From positions 1,178,001 to 1,242,000 of the forward strand of contig NZ_CP018335.1 of assembly GCF_001902295.1 (NCBI RefSeq): a DNA stretch of 64,000 nt. The letters are read 5' to 3'. The notes below the pieces were generated by a model. That model saw only the letters and a list, made by a program, of their open reading frames with translations. It did no database searches and had not been told where the DNA came from. This document shows, piece after piece, positions 42,708 through 50,219 of the stretch. The translations under genes were made by a program, and so were the position numbers. The stretch comes from Clostridium kluyveri (GTDB lineage: Bacteria > Bacillota > Clostridia > Clostridiales > Clostridiaceae). The stretch's first letter is position 1; each line of letters begins with the position of its first letter.

Positions 42708-43574
42708 TCATTTCTTAGCTATATTTTTTCCGTCACTTATAAGCACTATATTTCCATCAATATCAGTTCTATAGATACGTATATTTCTCTTCTTTAGTTT
42801 TCTTAAGGTTTCTTTATGGGGATGCCCATATTTGTTATCTGCACCACAGCTTATGATTGCTATTTCAGGGGATACTTTATCCAAAAATTCATCTGTGGTA
42901 GAAGTAGAACTACCATGGTGACCAAGCTTTAATACATCTGCAGATATATCATAGTTTTTATCTAGAATTTCTCTTTCACTTAATTTTTCTGCATCTCCTG
43001 TAAAAAGAAATTTGGTATTTCCATAAGATATTTTTAAAACTATGGAGTAGTTATTGGTGTCTTCATATCTATCGCTGTTGGGAGCTAATATTTCTGCCTT
43101 AGTATTTTCACCTAAATCCAATTGCATACCCGGCTTTGGAACATCTATTTTCATATTTTTAGATTTTAATTCAGTTATCATATTCTCAAAGGCCCTGGTA
43201 TTAACTGTTTTTTTGGGAGCATAAAATTTGTCTATAGAGTATGTATTTATTACAGTACTCATGCCACCTATGTGATCTTCATCAGGATGGGTGGCAATTA
43301 CATAATCCAATTTTTTAATATCTATACTATTTAAATAGGATAAAAGCTTATCAGTACTTTTAGTTGGTCCTGCGTCTATTAATAGATTTTTATTGTTTAC
43401 TTGAATAAGTTCACTATCTCCCTGACCAATATCTATATAATGTACTGTAAATTCTAAAGATTTATTGGAGGAATTGCTTGTTTGGCTACTTTCTAAATCC
43501 ATGCAGCCGGATATCAAAAAAGTTATTGATATTAATAGAACTATTATATTAAAATATTTTTTTATATAATTCAT
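42708..43574 (-). CDS. ComEC/Rec2-like metallo-beta-lactamase-fold lipoprotein
   Basis: 288 aa from ATG 43574 (GGGTGG site; the in-frame TTG at 43583 overlaps it). Signal peptide with lipobox FLISGC. VHYIDIGQGDSELIQ, LLIDAGP, VIATHPDEDHIGGM (HxDxDH metal motif), FTGDAEKLSE and LKLGHHGSSTST are the C-terminal hydrolase signature of ComEC. It lacks the ComEC membrane channel, so it is a free-standing surface-anchored nuclease or phosphodiesterase-like enzyme rather than the DNA channel. It stands 36 bp downstream of plsC on the same strand. Confidence 0.85.
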   Translation of the reverse strand: MNYIKKYFNIIVLLISITFLISGCMDLESSQTSNSSNKSLEFTVHYIDIGQGDSELIQVNNKNLLIDAGPTKSTDKLLSYLNSIDIKKLDYVIATHPDEDHIGGMSTVINTYSIDKFYAPKKTVNTRAFENMITELKSKNMKIDVPKPGMQLDLGENTKAEILAPNSDRYEDTNNYSIVLKISYGNTKFLFTGDAEKLSEREILDKNYDISADVLKLGHHGSSTSTTDEFLDKVSPEIAIISCGADNKYGHPHKETLRKLKKRNIRIYRTDIDGNIVLISDGKNIAKK

Positions 43575-43610
43575 AAGATTCAACCACCCTGTTGTAATAA
43601 TTATTTTACG

Positions 43611-44336
43611 TTATTCTCCAATGTATATCTGTCTAAGTATTTCTTGTCTTACAATATTTGATATATCTGATAACTCTTCTTTGGAAAGTCTATCAGTATA
43701 TATAGGTTTACATATGGTTACTTTTACCTTTGCCGATTTTACTATGCTATATTTATTGCCTTCTCTTAATTTGTAGCTGCCATCTATGGCTATAGGAACT
43801 ATAGGAACCTTTGCTTTTAAAGCTAATTTCAAACTTCCTTTCTTAAATTCACCTATTCTAGGACCTTTACTTCTGGTGCCTTCTGGAAATATTACCATGC
43901 TGTGTCCACCCTTTAATATTTGAATTGCTTCATTTATGGATTTCATAGATTCTCGTATACTTTTTCTATCTATAAAAACACATTTTATTTGTTTCATCCA
44001 GTAAGCTATCAATTTAAATTTTATTATTTCCTTTTTAGCTATAAAACCTACTGTTCTATCTACAGAATGAACTATTATGGGTATATCTAAAAAACCTTGA
44101 TGATTAGAAACGAAAAGACAGGGGGACTTAGGTATATTTTCTACTCCCTCTAATTCTATTTGGGCACCTATAAGTTTTAATATAAAATCAGCCCATTTTT
44201 TTAAGGATATATTTATGTAATTTTGGGCTTCTTCTTCGCTTTTGGTTTTTCTAATTTTATTTAACTTTGATCTCTTACCCAATGAATATATCATATACAA
44301 GAAAAAAATAAAGTAAAATAAAATGGTTCTTAACAT
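43611..44336 (-). CDS. plsC: 1-acyl-sn-glycerol-3-phosphate acyltransferase
   Basis: 241 aa. One N-terminal hydrophobic segment anchors it to the membrane. The acyltransferase motif NHQGFLD (catalytic His and Asp), FIDRKS, FPEGTRSKG and VPIVPIAIDGS are in the standard order. It makes phosphatidic acid from lysophosphatidic acid in phospholipid synthesis. ATG 44336 follows AGGGAG. Probably co-transcribed with the MBL lipoprotein. Confidence 0.92.
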   Translation of the reverse strand: MLRTILFYFIFFLYMIYSLGKRSKLNKIRKTKSEEEAQNYINISLKKWADFILKLIGAQIELEGVENIPKSPCLFVSNHQGFLDIPIIVHSVDRTVGFIAKKEIIKFKLIAYWMKQIKCVFIDRKSIRESMKSINEAIQILKGGHSMVIFPEGTRSKGPRIGEFKKGSLKLALKAKVPIVPIAIDGSYKLREGNKYSIVKSAKVKVTICKPIYTDRLSKEELSDISNIVRQEILRQIYIGE

Positions 44337-44570
44337 AAGTAAAAACTCCCTTTCTGTAATATTATACTTTTATTTAATATATATTGCCTTATTCATTATA
44401 TCATAGGAATAATTATATTCATGTATATTTGCTAAATATAAAATTATAGTTTTAAAAATGAAATTGTAATTTTATAGAGCCAATATGTGATGGAAAAAAT
44501 CCTTTTTCATATATAATTAAAGGAGATGAATACGTTTTATTCAAATGTATGATAATGGGATAAAATTTAT

Positions 44571-44599
44571 TTGCTAAAATATAATAAAAGTGCTACAAT
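44571..44599 (+). promoter_or_regulatory. Promoter of the citrate synthase-aconitase operon
   Basis: TTGCTA (44571-44576), 17-nt spacer, TACAAT (44594-44599) with TG at the extended -10 position. Predicted start near 44606 leaves a leader of about 180 nt before the citrate synthase ATG. The remaining part of 44337-44570 shows nothing I can support. Confidence 0.65.
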
Positions 44600-44622
44600 A
44601 TAAGTATAATTATTCTTATTTA

Positions 44623-44723
44623 TAGTTATTAGAGTGCCATATATCTAATAACTATTTGAATTTTAAGTATAAATATAATGTTTTTACATATACAGGTAAA
44701 GATATATATGAATTAGCTTTACC
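44623..44723 (+). promoter_or_regulatory. Structured 5' leader of the citrate synthase operon
   Basis: Two stem-loops: TAGTTATTAGA (44623-44633) / TCTAATAACTA (44644-44654), a perfect 11-bp stem, and GGTAAAG (44695-44701) / CTTTACC (44717-44723). It does not match a riboswitch or T-box I know. The first could be a DNA operator for a dimeric regulator instead of an RNA hairpin. Confidence 0.45.
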
Positions 44724-44786
44724 AAAATAATTCAAAAATTCATTTTGAGTTATAGATCCAATATTTAAAATAAGGAGATGATTTAT

Positions 44787-46148
44787 ATGAAAAAATGTTC
44801 CTATGATTATAAATTGAACAATGTAAATGATCCTAATTTTTATAAAGACATATTTCCATATGAAGAAGTGCCAAAAATAGTTTTTAATAATATACAATTA
44901 CCTATGGATCTTCCAGATAATATATATATTACAGATACTACATTTAGGGATGGACAGCAATCTATGCCTCCTTATACTTCTAGGGAGATAGTTAGGATTT
45001 TTGATTATCTTCATGAATTAGATAATAATTCAGGAATAATAAAACAGACGGAATTTTTTCTATATACAAAAAAAGATAGAAAAGCTGCAGAGGTATGTAT
45101 GGAAAGAGGATATGAATTTCCAGAAGTTACTTCTTGGATAAGGGCAGATAAGGAAGATTTAAAATTAGTAAAGGATATGGGAATTAAAGAAACAGGAATG
45201 CTTATGTCTTGTTCAGATTACCATATATTTAAAAAGCTTAAGATGACAAGAAAAGAAACTATGGATATGTATTTAGATTTAGCAAGGGAGGCGCTAAATA
45301 ATGGAATTCGCCCTAGATGTCATCTGGAAGATATAACAAGGGCGGATTTTTATGGATTTGTGGTGCCTTTTGTAAATGAACTTATGAAAATGTCAAAAGA
45401 AGCAAATATACCTATAAAAATAAGGGCCTGTGATACTTTAGGATTAGGAGTATCTTACAATGGTGTGGAAATTCCAAGGAGTGTACAGGGAATTATACAT
45501 GGACTTAGAAATATTTGTGAGGTTCCTTCAGAATGGATAGAGTGGCATGGACATAATGATTTTTATGGAGTAGTAACTAATTCTTCAACTGCGTGGTTAT
45601 ATGGTGCATCTTCTATAAATACCTCTTTTTTAGGAATAGGAGAGAGAACAGGAAATTGTCCTTTAGAGGCTATGATATTTGAATATGCTCAAATAAAAGG
45701 GAATACTAAAAACATGAAACTTCATGTTATAACAGAGTTAGCAGAATATTTCGAAAAAGAGGTTAAGTATTCTGTACCTGTAAGGACTCCTTTTGTAGGT
45801 ACTGATTTTAATGTAACAAGAGCAGGAATACATGCAGATGGTATATTGAAGGATGAGGAGATCTATAATATATTTGATACGGATAAAATTTTAGGAAGAC
45901 CAGTAGTAGTGGCAGTAAGTCAGTATTCTGGTCGTGCAGGAATAGCAGCTTGGGTTAATACCTATTATAGATTGAAAGATGAGGATAAAGTTCATAAAAA
46001 TGACCCTAGGATTGATCAAATAAAAATGTGGGTAGATGAACAATATAGAGCAGGAAGGACTAGCGTAATAGGCAATAATGAGTTAGAATTATTAGTGAGC
46101 AAAGTAATGCCAGAAGTTATTGAAAAAACAGAAGAAAGAGCTAGCTAA
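44787..46148 (+). CDS. Re-face-specific citrate synthase
   Basis: 453 aa from ATG 44787; an in-frame ATG at 44778 is inside the AAGGAGATG ribosome binding site. HMGL-like TIM barrel related to isopropylmalate and homocitrate synthases: ITDTTFRDGQQ (48-58), ED and RACDTLG (213-219), metal motif HGHND (254-258), GIGERTGNCPLEA. It closely resembles the enzyme shown in Clostridium kluyveri to form citrate from acetyl-CoA and oxaloacetate with Re stereospecificity. The following gene is aconitase, supporting citrate as product over homocitrate. Function: entry to 2-oxoglutarate and glutamate in an anaerobe with a partial TCA cycle. Confidence 0.9.
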   Translation: MKKCSYDYKLNNVNDPNFYKDIFPYEEVPKIVFNNIQLPMDLPDNIYITDTTFRDGQQSMPPYTSREIVRIFDYLHELDNNSGIIKQTEFFLYTKKDRKAAEVCMERGYEFPEVTSWIRADKEDLKLVKDMGIKETGMLMSCSDYHIFKKLKMTRKETMDMYLDLAREALNNGIRPRCHLEDITRADFYGFVVPFVNELMKMSKEANIPIKIRACDTLGLGVSYNGVEIPRSVQGIIHGLRNICEVPSEWIEWHGHNDFYGVVTNSSTAWLYGASSINTSFLGIGERTGNCPLEAMIFEYAQIKGNTKNMKLHVITELAEYFEKEVKYSVPVRTPFVGTDFNVTRAGIHADGILKDEEIYNIFDTDKILGRPVVVAVSQYSGRAGIAAWVNTYYRLKDEDKVHKNDPRIDQIKMWVDEQYRAGRTSVIGNNELELLVSKVMPEVIEKTEERAS

Positions 46149-46184
46149 TTTATAGCTCTTAATTTATAAAAATGGAGGATAGGA

Positions 46185-48110
46185 ATGGGATTAAATGCAT
46201 CACAGAAAATTATAGAAAATCATTTAGTTAAAGGTGAAATGATACCTGGAAAAGAAATAGCCATAAAGATAGATCAAACCCTCACGCAGGATTCTACAGG
46301 AACTATGGCTTATCTTCAATTTGAGGCGTTAGGAATAGATAGAGTTAAAACAAAACGATCTGTGGCCTATATTGATCATAATATACTACAGTCTGGACCA
46401 GAGAATGCAGATGATCACCTTTATATTCAAACTGTAGCAAAAAAACATGGTATATATTTTTCAAGACCAGGAAATGGAATATGCCACCAAGTTAATTTAG
46501 AGAGATTTGGAGCTCCAGGAGATACTCTTTTAGGTTCAGACAGCCATACTCCTACTGGCGGAGGCATAGGAATGCTTGCTATTGGTGCAGGGGGGCTGGA
46601 TGTAGCTGTAGCTATGGGAGGAGGAGAATATTATGTAAATATGCCCTCTATTGTAAAGGTAAACTTAACTGGAAAATTGAGTCCTTGGGTTACAGCCAAG
46701 GATATAATTTTGGAGATGTTAAAAAGGCTCACAGTTAAAGGTGGAGTAGGAAAGATTTTTGAATATACTGGAGAAGGGGTTAAAACTCTTTCTGTACCAG
46801 AGAGGGCTACCATAACCAATATGGGTGCGGAACTGGGTGCTACAACTTCTATATTCCCTAGTGATGATGTAGTACGGAAATTTTTAAAAGCGCAGGGAAG
46901 GGAAGAAGATTTTTATTTAATACAGCCGGATGAAGATGCGGTATATGATGAAGAAATGGAGATAAATTTATCTCTGCTTGAGCCTATGGTAGCGTGTCCA
47001 CATAGTCCTGACGATGTAGTACCTGTTTCTGAACTGAAAAATATAAAAGTGAATCAGGTGTGCATAGGAAGTTGTACTAATTCTTCTTATGTGGATATGA
47101 TGAAAGTTGCAAACATATTAAAGGGAAACACTGTAAGTGAAAATGTATCTTTGGTAATATCTCCAGGATCTAAACAGGTTTTAACTATGTTAGCGGAGAA
47201 CGGCGCTTTGGCTTCTATGGTAGCAGCTGGAGCCAGGATACTTGAAAGTGCCTGTGGGCCTTGTATAGGCATGGGACAATCACCATCTACTGATGCTGTT
47301 TCACTTAGAACTTTTAATAGAAATTTTGAAGGAAGATCTGGAACCAAATCTGCTAAAATATATTTGGTTAGTCCGGAAATTGCAGCAGCTTCCGCGTTAA
47401 TAGGATATATCACAGATCCAAGGACTTTAGGAGAGCACTTTGATATAGAAATGCCTTCTAAATTCTTAGTAGAAGATAATATGATAGTTGATCCTTCAGA
47501 AGATGGAAGAGAAGTTGAAGTAGTAAGGGGACCTAACATAAAACCTTTTCCTAAGGCAAAAGCTTTAGGCGAAGTTATAGAAGGAAAGATTCTCACAAAA
47601 GTAGAAGATAATATAACTACAGATCATATAATGCCTTCTAATGCTAAGCTTTTACCTTATAGGTCTAATATACCTTACTTGGCTGAATATTGTCTAACTC
47701 CCTGTGATGAGGATTTTCCTAGAAAAGCAAAGGAAAATCAAGGAGGCTTTATAGTAGGAGGGAGTAATTATGGTCAGGGTTCAAGTAGGGAACATGCAGC
47801 TTTAGCACCACTTTATTTGGGGGTGAAAGCAGTATTTGCTAAATCTTTTGCAAGAATCCATAAGGCCAATCTTATAAATAATGGGATAATTACTTTGGTA
47901 TTTAAAAATTTAGAGGACTATGACAAAATAAATGTTATGGATGAATTAGAAATTAAGGATGCATTAACACAAATTGATAATAATATTGTTATAGTAGCCA
48001 ACAAAACTAAAGGTGAAGAATATAGGATGATATTTGATGCCACAGATAGGCAGAGAAATATGATAAGGTACGGAGGATTATTAAATTTAGTAAAGAGAAT
48101 TAATAATTAA
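46185..48110 (+). CDS. acnA: Aconitate hydratase
   Basis: 641 aa. Iron-sulfur ligands C297 (CIGSCTNSS), C357 and C360 (SACGPCIGMG). LLGSDSHTPTGGGIGMLAIGAGG (116-138) lines the active site, and the C-terminal swivel domain contains DHIMPSNAKLLPYRSN and GGSNYGQGSSREHAALAP. Length fits the compact aconitase subfamily of clostridia, shorter than AcnA of ~900 aa. It isomerises citrate to isocitrate after the Re-citrate synthase, 36 bp upstream. No isocitrate dehydrogenase follows, so the third step is encoded elsewhere. Confidence 0.92.
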   Translation: MGLNASQKIIENHLVKGEMIPGKEIAIKIDQTLTQDSTGTMAYLQFEALGIDRVKTKRSVAYIDHNILQSGPENADDHLYIQTVAKKHGIYFSRPGNGICHQVNLERFGAPGDTLLGSDSHTPTGGGIGMLAIGAGGLDVAVAMGGGEYYVNMPSIVKVNLTGKLSPWVTAKDIILEMLKRLTVKGGVGKIFEYTGEGVKTLSVPERATITNMGAELGATTSIFPSDDVVRKFLKAQGREEDFYLIQPDEDAVYDEEMEINLSLLEPMVACPHSPDDVVPVSELKNIKVNQVCIGSCTNSSYVDMMKVANILKGNTVSENVSLVISPGSKQVLTMLAENGALASMVAAGARILESACGPCIGMGQSPSTDAVSLRTFNRNFEGRSGTKSAKIYLVSPEIAAASALIGYITDPRTLGEHFDIEMPSKFLVEDNMIVDPSEDGREVEVVRGPNIKPFPKAKALGEVIEGKILTKVEDNITTDHIMPSNAKLLPYRSNIPYLAEYCLTPCDEDFPRKAKENQGGFIVGGSNYGQGSSREHAALAPLYLGVKAVFAKSFARIHKANLINNGIITLVFKNLEDYDKINVMDELEIKDALTQIDNNIVIVANKTKGEEYRMIFDATDRQRNMIRYGGLLNLVKRINN

Positions 48111-48219
48111 AATTTTAACAGCTTGAAATAAATTTGATGAAACATCAAGTCATTTTTATTTTAGGGAATGTATAGGTTTGGAAGTTAGTGAAATTTTAAA
48201 AAAAATAGTTAATTAGCAG

Positions 48220-48249
48220 TCCCTGGATTCTTCCGAAAGAATCCAGGGA
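48220..48249. terminator. Strong hairpin downstream of aconitase
   Basis: Perfect 13-bp stem TCCCTGGATTCTT (48220-48232) / AAGAATCCAGGGA (48237-48249), loop CCGA, followed by TTATTTAAAT. A weaker TTGATG/CATCAA hairpin with T-rich tail lies near 48134-48160. Confidence 0.75.
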
Positions 48250-48282
48250 TTATTTAAATAAATTTAGGAGGTGATGTAACAT

Positions 48283-48355
48283 ATAATTACTATTTTTGTT
48301 ACAAGAATTAGTAATTATTGTGTTGCTTATTTAGATTATAGTTTTTTAAATAAGC
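48283..48355. other. Two stem-loops between aconitase and metY (convergent)
   Basis: ATAATTACTA (48283-48292) / TAGTAATTAT (48309-48318) and GCTTATTTA (48325-48333) / TAAATAAGC (48347-48355). An orphan ribosome-binding-like AGGAGGTGATG (48266-48276) precedes them without a following gene. Neither stem has a T tract. Purpose unknown; the block may be the remains of a lost gene. Confidence 0.4.
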
Positions 48356-48414
48356 GGATATTAATTATTTAATTTGTAGGAGGAGTCTTAAATAATTAAT
48401 CACAATGTATGATA

Positions 48415-49695
48415 TTAAACTTGGGCAAGAGCTTGTTCCAAATCATCTATAAGGTCTTCAACACCTTCAACTCCAATGGAGAGTCTTACAAGATCCGGAG
48501 TAACTCCTGCTGATCTTTGCTGCTCTTCATTAAGTTCTGAGTGGGTAGTGCTTGATGGATGGATTACAAGAGATTTAGCATCTGCTACATTTGCAAGTAG
48601 TGAAAATAAATTAAGGCTATTTATAAATTTCTTTCCTGCTTCAAGGCCACCCTTTATTCCAAAGGTAAATATGGAACCTGCTCCTTTTGGAAAATATTTT
48701 TTAGATAACTCTTTATATGGACTACTTTCTAGTTCAGGATAATTTACCCAGGAAACTTTCGGATGATTATTTAAAAATTCTACTATTTTTCGTGTGTTTG
48801 ATACATGCCTTTCAACTCTTAAAGATAGGGATTCTAGCCCTAATAGAAAATAGAAAGCATGTTGAGGACTAATTGTAGCACCTGTATTTCTCAAAAGTTG
48901 AACTCTTGCTTTTGTGGCAAAGGCTACAGCACCTAAGTCTGAATATACAAGTCCACCGTAACTTTCATCAGGTGTGGTGAAATCAGGAAATTTGCCGCTT
49001 GCTGCCCAATCAAATTTACCGCCATCAACTATAACTCCACCAACTGCAGCTCCATGTCCTCCAATAAATTTGGTTGCAGAATGAATAACTACATCTGCAC
49101 CGTATTCTATTGGTCTTACAAGGTATGGTGTTCCAAATGTATTATCTAAAATAAGAGGTATTTCATTCTCATGAGCAATATTTGCCACAGCTTCTATATC
49201 TAAAATATTAATTCTCGGATTGCCTATTGTTTCCCCATAAACTGCTTTAGTTTTAGGGGTAATAGCCTTTCTAATATTTTCAGGATCATCTGGATCTACA
49301 AATATTACATTGATCCCAAGTTTCTTTAAAGTCACTTTAAATAATTCATAAGTTCCACCATATAGTGTGCTGACTGATACTATTTCATCCCCAGAATTGG
49401 CTACATTAAGTATGGAGTATAAAATTGCTGCCATTCCTGATGATGTAGCAAGGGCTGCAGAGCCCCCTTCAAGGGCTGCTATTCTCTGTTCAAATACATC
49501 CTCAGTAGGGTTCATTATTCTACCATACACATTTCCAGGTCTCTTCAATTGGAAAAAGTCTGCAGCTTCATCTGCATCCTTAAAAACAAAGGATGTAGTC
49601 TGATAGATTGGAACTGCCCTTGCACCAGTAGTTGGATCTGGTACTTGACCTGCATGTACCTGTAATGTTTCAAATGATAATTTTTTTTCACTCAT
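48415..49695 (-). CDS. metY: O-acetylhomoserine sulfhydrylase
   Basis: 426 aa PLP enzyme of the Cys/Met metabolism family. QVHAGQVPDPTTGARAVPIYQTTSFVF opens the protein, SSGMAAILY and GGTYELFKVTL line the cofactor site, and HSATKFIGGHG holds the PLP lysine. Length and the GGVIVDGGKFDW insert identify the OAH sulfhydrylase group over cystathionine gamma-synthases. It makes homocysteine from O-acetylhomoserine and sulfide, feeding the methionine synthase encoded divergently. Its leader carries a SAM-I riboswitch, so it is switched off when SAM is abundant. Confidence 0.95.
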   Translation of the reverse strand: MSEKKLSFETLQVHAGQVPDPTTGARAVPIYQTTSFVFKDADEAADFFQLKRPGNVYGRIMNPTEDVFEQRIAALEGGSAALATSSGMAAILYSILNVANSGDEIVSVSTLYGGTYELFKVTLKKLGINVIFVDPDDPENIRKAITPKTKAVYGETIGNPRINILDIEAVANIAHENEIPLILDNTFGTPYLVRPIEYGADVVIHSATKFIGGHGAAVGGVIVDGGKFDWAASGKFPDFTTPDESYGGLVYSDLGAVAFATKARVQLLRNTGATISPQHAFYFLLGLESLSLRVERHVSNTRKIVEFLNNHPKVSWVNYPELESSPYKELSKKYFPKGAGSIFTFGIKGGLEAGKKFINSLNLFSLLANVADAKSLVIHPSSTTHSELNEEQQRSAGVTPDLVRLSIGVEGVEDLIDDLEQALAQV

Positions 49696-49807
49696 TATAT
49701 ATTCCTCCTTGATATTTTTGTATCAGATATTCTTTATTTATTATTTTTGAAGTTTTTAACATCTTGCACGAAACTTCTTGTTTATAATCTAAAGAAAAGT
49801 AAAAATA

Positions 49808-49963
49808 AAAATCTTCTTGTAAGATAAGTTACAAGAAGATTTTCTTCATGCTTCTCATCTTCCAGGTTTCACACCTGCTGGAATTAGCACCGTTGAACAA
49901 TAAAAGATCATTCAGGTTGCCGGGCATCATAGGGCCAGTCCCTCTGCCTCTCTGGATAAGAAG
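49808..49963 (-). promoter_or_regulatory. SAM-I riboswitch (S-box) with terminator, metY leader
   Basis: Read on the minus strand: CTTATCCAGAGAGGCAGAGG, then GGGACTGGCCC, GATGCCCGGCAACC, GGTGCTAATTCC and GATGAGAA, all S-box core blocks in order. Aptamer spans 49851-49963 with P1 formed by TTCTTATC/GATGAGAA. Downstream is a perfect 13-bp stem (49831-49843 with 49808-49820) followed by a U-rich run, the expression-platform terminator. SAM binding should favour termination ahead of metY, whose start is 112 nt further on. Confidence 0.95.
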
Positions 49964-49983
49964 TTCCGTATTCGATTGAAAAA

Positions 49984-50013
49984 ATAATAACAGATATATA
50001 TAATACTTGTCAA
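49984..50013 (-). promoter_or_regulatory. metY promoter
   Basis: On the minus strand, TTGACA (50013-50008), 18-nt spacer, TATTAT (49989-49984) with TG one base ahead (extended -10). Places the RNA start a few bases before the riboswitch. Confidence 0.75.
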
Positions 50014-50073
50014 TAGAAAAATCAAAAAAAATAATTATTTTTTATTTTTTGAGAGTGAAACATTGTAAAAATG

Positions 50074-50102
50074 TTGACAAGCAATATTAAAATATTTATT
50101 AT
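50074..50102 (+). promoter_or_regulatory. metH promoter
   Basis: TTGACA (50074-50079), 17-nt spacer, TATTAT (50097-50102). It is divergent from the metY promoter, with about 60 bp between the two -35 boxes, and gives a ~110-nt leader without a recognisable riboswitch. Confidence 0.75.
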
Positions 50103-50219
50103 GAAAAAAGAATAAATACATAATTTAAAGTTATATGGATAAATAATTAATGTTTTATTGCATAAATATAAGATTATAGTTTAATCAGGTATAGAGTACT
50201 TGGGAAAAGAGGAGACATA

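Noticed and set aside
44606..44786. T-box or known riboswitch in the citrate synthase leader
   Set aside because: No T-box sequence (TGGNACCGCG-like) or recognised aptamer core; only two simple stems.
44652..44897. 81-codon minus-strand frame over the citrate synthase leader and start
   Set aside because: No ribosome binding site, very AT-rich low-complexity product, overlaps the promoter leader and the real gene.
47087..47596. 169-codon minus-strand frame within aconitase
   Set aside because: Covers conserved aconitase residues on the opposite strand and has no initiation signal.
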